Source: Caldifarciminota bacterium (GTDB lineage: Bacteria > Hydrothermota > Hydrothermia > Hydrothermales > JAJRUZ01). Taken from it: a DNA stretch of 64,000 bases. The notes under the pieces were generated by a model that was not told where the DNA came from, ran no database searches, and saw only the letters and a program-made list of their open reading frames with translations. Positions 1 to 9,832 of the stretch are shown one piece after another. The stretch covers positions 1 through 64,000 of the forward strand of contig JAJRUZ010000065.1 of NCBI GenBank assembly GCA_024277525.1, in the 5' to 3' direction. Position numbers and translations under genes: made by a program. Numbering within the stretch: the first letter of the stretch is position 1; every line of letters begins with the position of its first letter.

Positions 1-233
1 TCCTCATTCACATTCAAAAATTCCTGAAGAGTGACACCACCGATTGCATAAATCTTCTCCCTCACAACTCCAGCATATAATCCGAACCTTGCCGTCGGCA
101 TCGGAGCACGCGTATCCCACGCCGAATCCGAAGTAGAAACCGTCTTCGGTGAAAGTACCTTTTCAAACTTCTCCCCGCAATTGACCATCACTATTAAACC
201 TAAAATTATTACTACTACATTCTTTATTTTCAT
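1..233 (-). CDS. Kelch-like repeat lipoprotein, N-terminal part (continues beyond window start)
   Basis: Manual translation from ATG at 233: MKIKNVVVIILGLIVMVNCGEKFEKV... (lipobox-like VMVNC) followed by TARFGLYAGVVREKIYAIGG, a Kelch-type motif; ORF open to the window edge. Confidence 0.7.
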   Translation of the reverse strand, partial: MKIKNVVVIILGLIVMVNCGEKFEKVLSPKTVSTSDSAWDTRAPMPTARFGLYAGVVREKIYAIGGVTLQEFLNVNE

Positions 234-256
234 AAAAGATACCTCTTTTTTAAAAG

Positions 257-267
257 GGATTTGAACC
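257..267 (-). promoter_or_regulatory. T-arm-like leader element GG-TTCAAAT-CC upstream of Kelch-like lipoprotein
   Basis: Minus strand AAAAAGGGGGTTCAAATCCCTTTTAAAA, 23 nt before ATG; upstream TTGACA-17-TATTAT promoter. Confidence 0.6.
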
Positions 268-391
268 CCCTTTTTATTTTCTTTTTTCCACTTATATAAT
301 ACCAGAAATTTATCAATTTGTCAAGTCTATGATTTTTCAAAAATAACACATCCCAAATTTGCTGGTTTCTCCATTTAAAATAATTTGAATT

Positions 392-1117
392 TTAATATTT
401 ATTTATGAATAATATCATTTTTTGATTTCTTGGGTGTCCCCAATCTCCAATATAATGAAATTCATAATTTAATTCTTTTGCCAAATAAACAAAAATATGG
501 GGAGAATAATGAAAGGGGTCCCTATAAAGATAAGTCAAAGCACCGTGAGGTTGTTGAACCTCTGGAGGACTTGTATATAAATTATCTACTTCAAATATGG
601 TAGCATAAAATTTTCCATTCTTTTTAAGGACCTTTTTGAGATTTTTTAAACACAGAATTATATAGTTAAGTGAAATATGTGTGAATACTGATACTGCTAT
701 CGCATAATCAAATTTGACTCCAAATTTATCAAATTTAAAAATCTCACTTACTAACAATTTTGGATTTTTGTAAATGAGTTTCTCTCTTTTCAATTCTTTT
801 TTTCCCGCATTTATAAGTTCTCTATCTTTATCTATTCCCATATAATGTCCTTCTTCTAAATATCTTATAAAATGGATTCCTCCTCTTAAGCTTCCACACC
901 CTATATCTAATAAGAAATGATGAGGTAAAAGTCCCTCTTTTTTAAGGAACTCAAATTGTAATTTACCTATTTCTTCCCACAAACCACCTACTGCCTCCCT
1001 ATGCCAATAGGGATTTATAAGTTTGTATAAGGGGAACCTTATAATAGTTTGGTATTTTATTTTTCTTCTTATAAAATCAGGTACCAAAATTCTAAATTTA
1101 TCCATTAATTTTCTCAT
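392..1117 (-). CDS. Class I SAM-dependent methyltransferase
   Basis: LLDIGCGSLRGG motif I and methyltransferase-like organisation. Confidence 0.75.
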   Translation of the reverse strand: MRKLMDKFRILVPDFIRRKIKYQTIIRFPLYKLINPYWHREAVGGLWEEIGKLQFEFLKKEGLLPHHFLLDIGCGSLRGGIHFIRYLEEGHYMGIDKDRELINAGKKELKREKLIYKNPKLLVSEIFKFDKFGVKFDYAIAVSVFTHISLNYIILCLKNLKKVLKKNGKFYATIFEVDNLYTSPPEVQQPHGALTYLYRDPFHYSPHIFVYLAKELNYEFHYIGDWGHPRNQKMILFINKY

Positions 1118-1328
1118 AATTTTTATTTTAAGCTTTCACGTCCACCTATTTCAAAATTTATTAAAATTTTACCTTAAGTTAATAAGCATAATATTATGGA
1201 TTTTTCCCACTATATTACCTTCTTGTTGAATTTCTTTAAAATATGAGTAAAGAGAGGCAATTCTTGAAATAGGAATTTTAAAAAAGAAAAATATTTTAAA
1301 CCTTCCTTTGGGCAAATTTTTGTAAATA

Positions 1329-2486
1329 TTACATAAATTTAAAATTACTTTCTATAAGAGAGTGAAGGAAAGCACCGATTTTTTCATAGGTATAATTTTC
1401 TAAGATCTTCTTTCGAGCTAATTTTCCCTTCTTTTCTAAAATTTTAGGATTAAAATATAAAAAACTGAGTATTTCAGCCAATTTTTTTACATCGTTAGGA
1501 GGGAACACAAAACCGCAGTCTTCTAAAAGTTCGGGAATATCTGAAATTTTAGACGCAACCACAACTTTCCCCATTGCCATTGCTTCCATCAGCTTCATAG
1601 GAACTTGCGCATACGCAAATGGAACTGGTCTTTGTGGTAGCACAATTACATCTGATATATTTATAAAGGAAGGAACCTCTCTCAAAGGTCTAATAGGAAT
1701 AGGAATTAATCTTTTTTTATATTTCCTTATCAAAAAATTACAATAGTCATCATTCGTCATTCCCACGATCATCAATTTCATATTAGGATTGTCAAGCCTA
1801 TCTAAAGCTTCTAATACTACTTCCAATCCTTTATGAGGCTTCGGAAAACCTATAAAGCCTATAACGAATAGATTTGACGGGATATTAAACTTATCTCTCC
1901 AAGCTTTAGCATCATATTTAGAAGGGTCAAATATTGAAATATTTTGAGGGTGTCGAAGCAAAACTCCGCCGAATCTTCTTTGTAAAAATCTGGAGCTTAC
2001 CGTAATTATATCTGCATATTTAACACATTTCTCCATTAAATAAAGCATGGAAATGAGAGGTAAAAGTTCTATTCTTTTGAATTGAGGAAAATCTCTTGGT
2101 TTTTTTAAGAAATAATGACTTTTTATGGGTAAAAATAAACCTAACTCCCAATCATCAATATCAAGAATAAGAGGCTTTTTATATTTCTTTTTTAAATAAA
2201 TTCCGAAACCAAAACTTGTAATAATAGGTTTAAAGGCGTATAATATATCTCCTTCCACAAGGTTTTCTAAATCTTTAAATATAGAAAGTATTTTAATTCC
2301 TGATTTTTTTACTTTAATCCATTTATATTCAAAATCTTGCGGGTCCTGAGATTTCCATAGATTACTGCCTAACATAGGACCCACAACCTCAATTTTATAA
2401 TATCTTTCTAAGGGCTTCAGCACAATATACGCACGATTAATCGCAGCACTTGAAAGATCAGGTATTAAAGCTGTTATTTTTTTCAT
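1329..2486 (-). CDS. Glycosyltransferase family 4-like (GT-B)
   Basis: FNIPSNLFVIGFIGFPKPHKGLEVVLEAL and VPMKLMEAMAMGKVVVASKISDIPELLED motifs. Confidence 0.85.
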   Translation of the reverse strand: MKKITALIPDLSSAAINRAYIVLKPLERYYKIEVVGPMLGSNLWKSQDPQDFEYKWIKVKKSGIKILSIFKDLENLVEGDILYAFKPIITSFGFGIYLKKKYKKPLILDIDDWELGLFLPIKSHYFLKKPRDFPQFKRIELLPLISMLYLMEKCVKYADIITVSSRFLQRRFGGVLLRHPQNISIFDPSKYDAKAWRDKFNIPSNLFVIGFIGFPKPHKGLEVVLEALDRLDNPNMKLMIVGMTNDDYCNFLIRKYKKRLIPIPIRPLREVPSFINISDVIVLPQRPVPFAYAQVPMKLMEAMAMGKVVVASKISDIPELLEDCGFVFPPNDVKKLAEILSFLYFNPKILEKKGKLARKKILENYTYEKIGAFLHSLIESNFKFM

Positions 2487-2691
2487 TTTTTATTTTAATT
2501 ATATCATAAAAAAAATTATATAATTATAAAAATCTACAACAAAAGCGGCAGGATTGTACAGCAAATCAAAAATTTACCAGGGGGAATATATTTCATAAAA
2601 AAGCAAGGGAGGACGGTAAAGCTTATCTCCATCACCCGTTGAAATATTCGCCTTATACAAATTCTTTAAAAAATTAAATAGATTATAAATC

Positions 2692-2721
2692 TTGACTTTC
2701 AAATATTCATTAAAATATTAT
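2692..2721 (+). promoter_or_regulatory. Sigma70-type promoter TTGACT-18-TATTAT
   Basis: -35 at 2692-2697, -10 at 2716-2721; ATG at 2732 implies an almost leaderless mRNA. Confidence 0.5.
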
Positions 2722-2731
2722 TTTTAAAGTT

Positions 2732-3694
2732 ATGAAATTCAGATGTATAAAATGTAATTTTGAGCCTCTGGTAAGAAGGGAAACATATTATTATTGTAAA
2801 AATTGCTTAAATAAATATTCTATTAAATTTGAGATTCCCATATTTCTGAATCTGGATAAACCGTATTTGATAAAAGAAATTAAAGGAATGCAAATAGAAA
2901 CTGGATTAGCAAATATTCCGATTAAGGAATTTCTGATAAGAAGAGTAGAGCATGTTAAATCATGGGAAGAATTGATAAATGAAAATAATAAAAAAGGATT
3001 TAACTATTATGAAATGGTAAAAATTAATTTTGATAGAATTCTTTCGATTTTAAAATTAAAAGGAGATGAAAAAACTTTAGAAATCGGATGCGGTTCCAGT
3101 TCATATATACTGAAAAAATTACAGATGATAGGATGTGAAGTATGGGGAGTTGACATATGTTTCAGACTGGATAAAAATAATAAAATTTACAAAAACTTAA
3201 ACTTGGTTGTTTCAGACATGAACAACTTGCCGTTTTCTTCTTCGTCATTCGATATTGTATTTGCTTCATCCTGCATCCATCACACCCCTTACCCTCTTAT
3301 AACTTTCAAGGAAATAAATCGGGTCCTTAAAAAAAACGGCAAATTTATAATGCTGAATGAACCCACATGGGGGATTCTTAAATCCTTGAGTAAGCCACCA
3401 TCGGAAACTCCGAGACATTATCTCATTAATGAACACCGATTCAGTGCGATTAAATATCTTTATTTTCTTAAAAAAGCAGGATTAAAAGTTAAATTTTTAT
3501 TCCCACCTTATATAGAAAAGAAACTGAATGAAGGTGATTTAGATAATTTTAGGTTTGGGAAAATAGGCAAATTAATTTCTGTTTTTTTTAAAGACAAATT
3601 TTTAAAAAAATTTTTAATCAAATTTTCTCCCTTACCCGCCTCTGTTATTTTCGGGATGGGAATTTCGGTACTGGCAACAAAAAAAGAAAATTAA
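2732..3694 (+). CDS. Methyltransferase with N-terminal zinc-ribbon (Trm112-like)
   Basis: N-terminal CxxC...CxxC ribbon, then TLEIGCGSSSYILKKL and FDIVFASSCIHHTPYP. Confidence 0.75.
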   Translation: MKFRCIKCNFEPLVRRETYYYCKNCLNKYSIKFEIPIFLNLDKPYLIKEIKGMQIETGLANIPIKEFLIRRVEHVKSWEELINENNKKGFNYYEMVKINFDRILSILKLKGDEKTLEIGCGSSSYILKKLQMIGCEVWGVDICFRLDKNNKIYKNLNLVVSDMNNLPFSSSSFDIVFASSCIHHTPYPLITFKEINRVLKKNGKFIMLNEPTWGILKSLSKPPSETPRHYLINEHRFSAIKYLYFLKKAGLKVKFLFPPYIEKKLNEGDLDNFRFGKIGKLISVFFKDKFLKKFLIKFSPLPASVIFGMGISVLATKKEN

Positions 3695-3700
3695 AATTTT

Positions 3701-4843
3701 TTATATTCCGTCCTCAAATTCTCCTTTTTCTTTGTCCGCAAAGGGAAAATCTTTTATTTCCCTGTTTTCAACAATTCCTCTTCTTCTCATAAAAGCGGGT
3801 TCTTCCTCGTCACCGTTTTCCTGAAATTCCTCAAAATCAAAAGTTTTAAAAGGTCTGAATACAGACTCCTTTTTCTCCGATGCCTCAGGAATTCCGGCAG
3901 CAATTACAGTAACTTCAACCTTACCGTCCATTTCTTCGGAATAATCAAGACCGGTTATAATCTCGGTTGCATCCGTATCTGTCTCATTAGATACAAAATT
4001 CATTATCTCTTGAATTTCCCTCATGGTAAGGTCGGTTCCACCTATTATATTCAAGAGAATTCCCCTTGCATTTTTAATTCCCATCGAGTCAATCAGAGGG
4101 GAATATATCGCCTCCCTTGCAGCATCCTTTGCCCTATTTTCACCTTCTCCGACACCTATTCCCATAACGGATTTTCCTCCGTATTTTAAAACATTTCTCA
4201 CATCCGCAAAGTCAACATTTACATATTGCGGTTTTTGAATCACATTAACTATTCCCCTTACTGCTTGAAAAAGTACTTCATCCACCTTTTTAAATGCATC
4301 TTTAAAAGGTAAAGTCTCATTTCCGTTTTTTAAGAGCCTATCATTGGGAATGACAATATACGAATGGACATTTTTTTTGAGTTCATTCAGTGCACTGAAA
4401 GCCTTCCTCTGTCTGGGAACACCTTCAAATGTAAAGGGTAAAGTAACAACAGCACATGTTAAAACATTAAGTTCCTCTTTGCACAATCTGGAAATAATAG
4501 GTATTCCACCGCTTCCTGTTCCGCCCCCCAGTCCTGCGGACAAAAATACCATATCAGCATCTTTTAAAAGATTTTTAAGTTCCTCAATAGATTCCTCTGC
4601 TGCTTTTTTCCCGATTTCAGGGTCTCCCCCTGCACCTTGCCCTTTTGTAATGTTCTTTCCGAGCTGTATCTTCATATTCACCGGTATTTTATCCAGAGCC
4701 TGAATATCTGTATTTGCAACCACAAGCTCCACTCCTTCAAGTTTTTTTTCAGCCATGTATCTTATTGCATTTGAACCGCCTCCTCCGATTCCCACCACCT
4801 TTATTTTTGTAGTTTTAAAGGCACTTTCGTTTATTTTAATCAT
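3701..4843 (-). CDS. ftsZ: Cell division protein FtsZ
   Basis: GIGGGGSNAIRYM, tubulin signature GGGTGSGG, VNVDFADVR. Confidence 0.98.
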   Translation of the reverse strand: MIKINESAFKTTKIKVVGIGGGGSNAIRYMAEKKLEGVELVVANTDIQALDKIPVNMKIQLGKNITKGQGAGGDPEIGKKAAEESIEELKNLLKDADMVFLSAGLGGGTGSGGIPIISRLCKEELNVLTCAVVTLPFTFEGVPRQRKAFSALNELKKNVHSYIVIPNDRLLKNGNETLPFKDAFKKVDEVLFQAVRGIVNVIQKPQYVNVDFADVRNVLKYGGKSVMGIGVGEGENRAKDAAREAIYSPLIDSMGIKNARGILLNIIGGTDLTMREIQEIMNFVSNETDTDATEIITGLDYSEEMDGKVEVTVIAAGIPEASEKKESVFRPFKTFDFEEFQENGDEEEPAFMRRRGIVENREIKDFPFADKEKGEFEDGI

Positions 4844-4872
4844 AACGCACTCCCTTTATATAAATTTTTAAG

Positions 4873-4883
4873 GGGATAGAACC
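4873..4883 (-). promoter_or_regulatory. T-arm-like leader element (variant GGG-TTCTATC-CCC) upstream of ftsZ
   Basis: Minus strand TTTTAGGGTTCTATCCCCTTAAAA, 29 nt before ATG. Confidence 0.45.
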
Positions 4884-6134
4884 CTAAAAGTTTTCAATAA
4901 AGTTTTTAATTTTTTTAAACAAATTAAAAAATCCGCTTGCATTTTTTCTTTTAATTCCGTATAAATCGGATAAATATTCACTTCTTATAACTTGACCGAC
5001 TCGCAAAGCACCGAGTGCCGCGGAATAGGAAGGATCACTTATTATATCGGTAGAGAGCCCCTTAAAATTTTTCGGCTTCCCTATTATACAAGGGGCATCA
5101 AATATTTCTTCCGCAATGCGTGTTATGCCTTTTAACTTGGACACTCCCCCTACAAGCACAATCCCTGCTGCAAGTTTATTTAAAGGTATAATTCTTTCTA
5201 TATGCCATTTTACCTTTTCAAACAACTCCTCTACCCTTGCGGAAATAATCTCCGAAATAAGTGAAATCTTTATTCTCTTAGATGGTCTTTCCCCGATTCC
5301 TTCAACTTCAACCTCACCCGCATCCTCTAATTCAGGAGATATATTTCCGTAAATTTCCAATAATTCCCTTGCTTTTTTACTCGATATTCTGAGTCCTCTG
5401 ATTAAGTCATTTAAAATATACTTACCTCCTCCTATGAATGAACCTGCATAAATCAAAGAACCCTTATTCCATATAGCAGTATCAATGGTTCCCATCCCGA
5501 TATCCAACAAAATTACACCCTGATTTACTTCCTCTTCCTCAAGAACAGCAAAAGAGGAGGCGATCGGAGAATAAATAAAGTTCTCTACCCCGAAGTTTGT
5601 TTTAGATACCACCTTCCTTAAGGTATTTAATATATTTCTTTTTGCCTTCAAAAGGAAAGATTCAACTTCAAGTTTTGTACCTATCATCCCCACCGGTTCT
5701 TTAATACCTTTCTGGTCATCCACAGTATATTCATTCGGATGCACATATATAATTTCTCTTTCACCTGTATTTGCTCTCTGCATAGCAGTCATAATCACTC
5801 TTATCCTATCATTCTCCTGAATTTCACCGTCAGGGTCTTTAACAGGCACAAACCCTCTCACCGTTTCGCTCTCTACATAATTACCACTTATTGTCACAAG
5901 AAGCGGGGTTTTTTTCTTCGGAATATCCCCCTTCAGTTTAAATGCCTCGTTAACAGCAGTATACAATGAATTGGCAATCTTCTCGATATTTTGAATAACT
6001 CCTGATTCTATCCCTTCGGAGGGTATCTTGGGAGAGTATCCTTCAACTTTTATATCACCCTCATCAGGAACCCCGAACACCGAAACAACCTTTGAAGTTC
6101 CTAAATCAACACTAACGAGTCTTGTTTTGTCCAT
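4884..6134 (-). CDS. ftsA: Cell division protein FtsA
   Basis: VSVDLGTSKVVSVFG, GVILLDIGMGTIDTAIW, position next to ftsZ. Confidence 0.95.
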   Translation of the reverse strand: MDKTRLVSVDLGTSKVVSVFGVPDEGDIKVEGYSPKIPSEGIESGVIQNIEKIANSLYTAVNEAFKLKGDIPKKKTPLLVTISGNYVESETVRGFVPVKDPDGEIQENDRIRVIMTAMQRANTGEREIIYVHPNEYTVDDQKGIKEPVGMIGTKLEVESFLLKAKRNILNTLRKVVSKTNFGVENFIYSPIASSFAVLEEEEVNQGVILLDIGMGTIDTAIWNKGSLIYAGSFIGGGKYILNDLIRGLRISSKKARELLEIYGNISPELEDAGEVEVEGIGERPSKRIKISLISEIISARVEELFEKVKWHIERIIPLNKLAAGIVLVGGVSKLKGITRIAEEIFDAPCIIGKPKNFKGLSTDIISDPSYSAALGALRVGQVIRSEYLSDLYGIKRKNASGFFNLFKKIKNFIENF

Positions 6135-6594
6135 AAATAAAACCTCCTTCTAAAAACGAAATTAATTCCAAATTAAAACTATCTTTTTTATTAATGTTTT
6201 TTAAAAGGTATTTCATTTTTTTCTCCCAAGTTCCGAGACCAAAAGTGATTTTCTTTCCATCATGGGTGTAAATTTTTATTTTTTTATAATCCGCAGACTT
6301 TATTCTTTTGTAAAAATCAGGGTATTCTGTTTTTATCAAATAGAGAAGCTCACACAAGGGATAAAGTGCCGAATTCATTTTATAACTATCAGGTTGTATG
6401 TCATTATTTGAAATATACGGTAAATTGGAAAATGAATCCTTTGCGGTTTTTAAAAGATATCCTGATGAATAAAGAATATTTCCTTTTCTGTCTTTTGCTA
6501 ACGGAATGCCGTAAATTAAAACTTTTCCCTCTTTTATTTTTTTGAAACCGAATAAAAATAACAGAATAAGAATAAATTTTCTTTTGCCCTTCAT
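6112..6594 (-). CDS. Short FtsQ/DivIB-like cell division protein
   Basis: Position between murB and ftsA; N-terminal hydrophobic segment; C-terminal IKIYTHDGKKITFGLGTWEKKMKYL resembles the FtsQ beta domain. Confidence 0.5.
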   Translation of the reverse strand: MKGKRKFILILLFLFGFKKIKEGKVLIYGIPLAKDRKGNILYSSGYLLKTAKDSFSNLPYISNNDIQPDSYKMNSALYPLCELLYLIKTEYPDFYKRIKSADYKKIKIYTHDGKKITFGLGTWEKKMKYLLKNINKKDSFNLELISFLEGGFIYGQNKTR

Positions 6595-7499
6595 TTTAAA
6601 ATCTCCTCGGCATAAAGCAATTCCCTTTCGAGTATAACTCTAAATTTTTTGTAAACTCTTTCAATGCCTATATTTATTAACTCTTTTATATCTCTTGAAG
6701 TTGCGTTGCCTTTATTTACAATGAAATTTGCATGTAAAGTGGAGAACATTGCTCCGCCTACTGTATAGCCTTTTAATCCTGCTTCATCAAGTAATCTACC
6801 TGCTGAAACCCCTATCTTCGGATTTTTAAATACGCAACCCGCGGAGGGCATATTAAGGGGCTGAACTTTTCTCTTTTTGTACAACACTTTTTTTATTCTC
6901 CTTTTTATTTCAATTTTATCCATTCTTTCCAGTTTTAAATAGACACTTATTATGATGCCTTTCGTATACCCTTTTCTGTATCCGTATTTTATATCTTCCT
7001 TTTTTATTCTTTTAAATATTCCCTCTTCAATTACGAATATTTCCTGAACAAAATCAAATATCTCTTTCCCCATACTTCCGAGATTCATTCTCACTGCCCC
7101 CCCTATGGTTGCAGGAATTCCTACAGTAAACTCAAGTCCCCCGAATCCTTTATCCGAAAGTTTTTTCAATAAGAAGGGGAGTTTGACTCCCGCATCCGTG
7201 ATCACTCCATCATAAGTCAGCATAAAATTCCTGAATTGGGAGAAAGAAACAACAAGAGCATCAAGGTTTGAATCGGGAAATAAAATGTTGGAGCCTCCTC
7301 CGAGAAACAGAACTTTTATTCCCCTTTTATCCGCAAAATAAATTGCCTCCATCAATTCATCAACATCTCTTGGTTCCGCATAGAATCTGGCAATGCTTTC
7401 GATTCTTAAAGAGTTTTTATCCTTCAAGCTTACTTTTTCTTTTATAAAATTATTTACCATTGATACCTTCATATATCTCCTCCACAATTTTGTATACAT
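6591..7499 (-). CDS. murB: UDP-N-acetylenolpyruvoylglucosamine reductase MurB
   Basis: FLGGGSNILF, GLEFTVGIPATIGGAVRMN, PSAGCVFKNP; dcw position. ORF start overlaps murC, so the true start may be downstream. Confidence 0.95.
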   Translation of the reverse strand: MYTKLWRRYMKVSMVNNFIKEKVSLKDKNSLRIESIARFYAEPRDVDELMEAIYFADKRGIKVLFLGGGSNILFPDSNLDALVVSFSQFRNFMLTYDGVITDAGVKLPFLLKKLSDKGFGGLEFTVGIPATIGGAVRMNLGSMGKEIFDFVQEIFVIEEGIFKRIKKEDIKYGYRKGYTKGIIISVYLKLERMDKIEIKRRIKKVLYKKRKVQPLNMPSAGCVFKNPKIGVSAGRLLDEAGLKGYTVGGAMFSTLHANFIVNKGNATSRDIKELINIGIERVYKKFRVILERELLYAEEILK

Positions 7500-8829
7500 T
7501 CCCTGCTCCGATTGAGCACAGAAGGTCTCCTTTTTTTATAATTTGCATAATTTTTTTATCAAGATTTTCATTACCATCATATACCTCTTTTTTGAATTTT
7601 TGTTTCAATTCATTCAAGATTAGGAGATGTGAGACACCTTCTATTTCCTCCTCACCTGCAGGATAGATGGGTAATACAAATACAATATCCGCAAATGATA
7701 AACTCTCTGCAATTTCCCTCCAAAGGTATTTTGTTCTTGTATATCTGTGAGGCTGAAAAACGGCAATTATTCTTCCCTTTTTCCAGAAATTACGAACGGT
7801 TTTTATAAATTCCCTTATTTCGGTAGGGTGATGAGCATAATCATCTATGAGTCCTATCCCGTTTTTTTCTCCTTTAAATTCAAATCTTCTTTTAACTCCT
7901 TTAAATTCCTCAAAAGATTTTTGAATAATAAAAAAGGGTATTTTCAGAAAAAGTGCTACTCCTATCGCAGCCAATGAATTCATGATATTATGTTTACCCG
8001 GAATATTTAATTTTATTTTACCCATATCTTCTCCTTTAAAAAGGACTTTAAATTCACTGCTTTTTTCATAAAGTTTTATCTCCTTTGCCCTAATATCAGC
8101 ATCTGATTCAATTGCGAAACTTATTTTTTTTCTCGGTATTTCATCACAAATTTTTCTCAGTCTTTCATCGTCCGAGGAATAAACAATCCCTCCATAGAAT
8201 GGAACTTTCAACATAAATTCTTTAAAAGCCATTTCAAGGGACTCTATACTTCCGTAAGCATCCAAATGTTCCATATCAACATTTGTTATAACACCAATAC
8301 TCGGAAATAAATGGAGAAAAGACCTATCAGATTCATCAGCCTCTGCGACAAGGAATTGTCCCCATCCTATAATTCCACCCGTATCCATGCCTCTTATTAT
8401 ACCTCCCACAATGGTTGTGGGTTCAAATCCCGCATCTTTAAGTATATTTGAAATCATTGTTGTTGTGGTAGATTTACCGTGAGAACCCGTAACACATATT
8501 GAAAATTTTATTTTGGTTAATTCTGCTAACATCTCTGCCCTTCTTATCACCGGTATCCCTTTCCTTTTTGCTTCTCTTATTTCTGTATTATCCTGAGGAA
8601 TTGCGCTTGAATAAACTACAAGATCAGAATCATTTATATTTTCTTTTTTATGCTCATAGTAAATTTTTATACCCAATGTTTCGAGTCTCTTCGTTGTTTC
8701 GGTTCTCCTTATATCACTTCCCGTAACCCTGAATCCCATTAACTTCAAAACTTCAGCAAGTCCGCTCATACCCGAACCTCCTATACCGATAAAATGTATT
8801 TTTTTAATTCCGCTTAATACAAATAACAC
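7450..8829 (-). CDS. murC: UDP-N-acetylmuramate--L-alanine ligase MurC
   Basis: HFIGIGGSGMSGLAEVL, VTGSHGKSTTT, DDYAHHPTEI. Confidence 0.97.
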   Translation of the reverse strand: MLFVLSGIKKIHFIGIGGSGMSGLAEVLKLMGFRVTGSDIRRTETTKRLETLGIKIYYEHKKENINDSDLVVYSSAIPQDNTEIREAKRKGIPVIRRAEMLAELTKIKFSICVTGSHGKSTTTTMISNILKDAGFEPTTIVGGIIRGMDTGGIIGWGQFLVAEADESDRSFLHLFPSIGVITNVDMEHLDAYGSIESLEMAFKEFMLKVPFYGGIVYSSDDERLRKICDEIPRKKISFAIESDADIRAKEIKLYEKSSEFKVLFKGEDMGKIKLNIPGKHNIMNSLAAIGVALFLKIPFFIIQKSFEEFKGVKRRFEFKGEKNGIGLIDDYAHHPTEIREFIKTVRNFWKKGRIIAVFQPHRYTRTKYLWREIAESLSFADIVFVLPIYPAGEEEIEGVSHLLILNELKQKFKKEVYDGNENLDKKIMQIIKKGDLLCSIGAGNVYKIVEEIYEGINGK

Positions 8830-9832
8830 TCCTTACCTCCTTTTTAATTATTTTTTTCCAATCCGGCAATTCTTTAAATTCTGCCTTTCTGAAAAGTAAA
8901 GAATTTATTGCTTTATCAAGGTTATGTATGTTGAGTTTACTTTCTTTGATAATAACAAAAGTTCCCATCTTGGCAGCAAAAAGGGCATTGTAATACTGAT
9001 GATTATCTGCTGCATACGGATAGGGAATAAGTATTCCTTTTTTTCTTAATTTTAATAATTCAAAAATTGTGCCTGCTCCACATCTCGAAACAACTATATC
9101 TGCGATTGAGTAAAAATTTTCCATATCTTGTCTGAAGGGGAAAATTATCAGATTTCCGGTTTTCATTTTATTTGAGAATTCGTTAAAGTGTTTTCCCGCA
9201 AGAACAAGGACAAGGTTTTGAGTAATTTCTGAATATTTAAACGCAATTTCAATAAGTTTTTTTGCTCCCTGACTTCCTCCTATAAATAAGATTATATTTT
9301 TATTTTTAACATCCAAGTTCAATTCTCTTCCTGCCTCCTCTTTTGATTTCAATTTGAACTCCCTTATCGGATTACCTATGAAAATACATCTCTTTTTCAG
9401 ATAATTCCGGGTTTGTTCGAAACTTATAAAAATTTTGTATGCGAATTTACTGAAGATTCTTGTTGTCAGTCCTGGAATTGAATTTTGCTCAAACACAAAA
9501 ATCTTTTTGTTCAAAAAAACAGAAGGGATAAGAAAGGGGAAAGAAGCATAACTTCCGAATATAAAAATTGATTTCGGCTTATATTTCAATGTGTAGATAA
9601 ATGATTGAACTATCCCTTTTAAAATTTTTAAAATATTTTTTATGATTTTTATTTTATTCTCACCTTTAAAGGGAGCCGAATCAAATTTAAAATCATGTTC
9701 AATTTTTAAGAAATCTTTTGATGATATACATAGAATTGTCTTTATATTCATTTTTTCGAGGACTTTTTTAACTTCAATTGCAGGAAATATATGTCCGCCT
9801 GTTCCACCGGTTACAATGAATACCTCGGCCAT
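8804..9832 (-). CDS. murG: UDP-GlcNAc:lipid I N-acetylglucosaminyltransferase MurG
   Basis: VTGGTGGHIFPAIEV, VSRCGAGTIFELL, dcw position. Confidence 0.95.
   Translation of the reverse strand: MAEVFIVTGGTGGHIFPAIEVKKVLEKMNIKTILCISSKDFLKIEHDFKFDSAPFKGENKIKIIKNILKILKGIVQSFIYTLKYKPKSIFIFGSYASFPFLIPSVFLNKKIFVFEQNSIPGLTTRIFSKFAYKIFISFEQTRNYLKKRCIFIGNPIREFKLKSKEEAGRELNLDVKNKNIILFIGGSQGAKKLIEIAFKYSEITQNLVLVLAGKHFNEFSNKMKTGNLIIFPFRQDMENFYSIADIVVSRCGAGTIFELLKLRKKGILIPYPYAADNHQYYNALFAAKMGTFVIIKESKLNIHNLDKAINSLLFRKAEFKELPDWKKIIKKEVRSVICIKRN

Noticed and set aside
2521-2690. Possible small RNA or repeat in the 2.5-2.7 kb intergenic region
   Set aside because: No stable hairpin, promoter-terminator pair or repeated motif was visible beyond the promoter of the next gene.
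4023-4238. Plus-strand ORFs opposite ftsZ and other antisense ORFs across the window (for example 4344-4703, 20078-20362, 36617-37180, 38800-39207, 52689-53195)
   Set aside because: They lie antisense to well-supported genes and look like shadow ORFs with low-complexity composition.
8412-8432. TGTGGGTTCAAATCCCGCATC on the plus strand, a strong T-arm-like sequence that might mark a tRNA
   Set aside because: It lies inside murC (codes DAGFEPTT on the minus strand), with no D-arm, anticodon arm or acceptor stem around it; treated as coincidence and not counted as a leader element.
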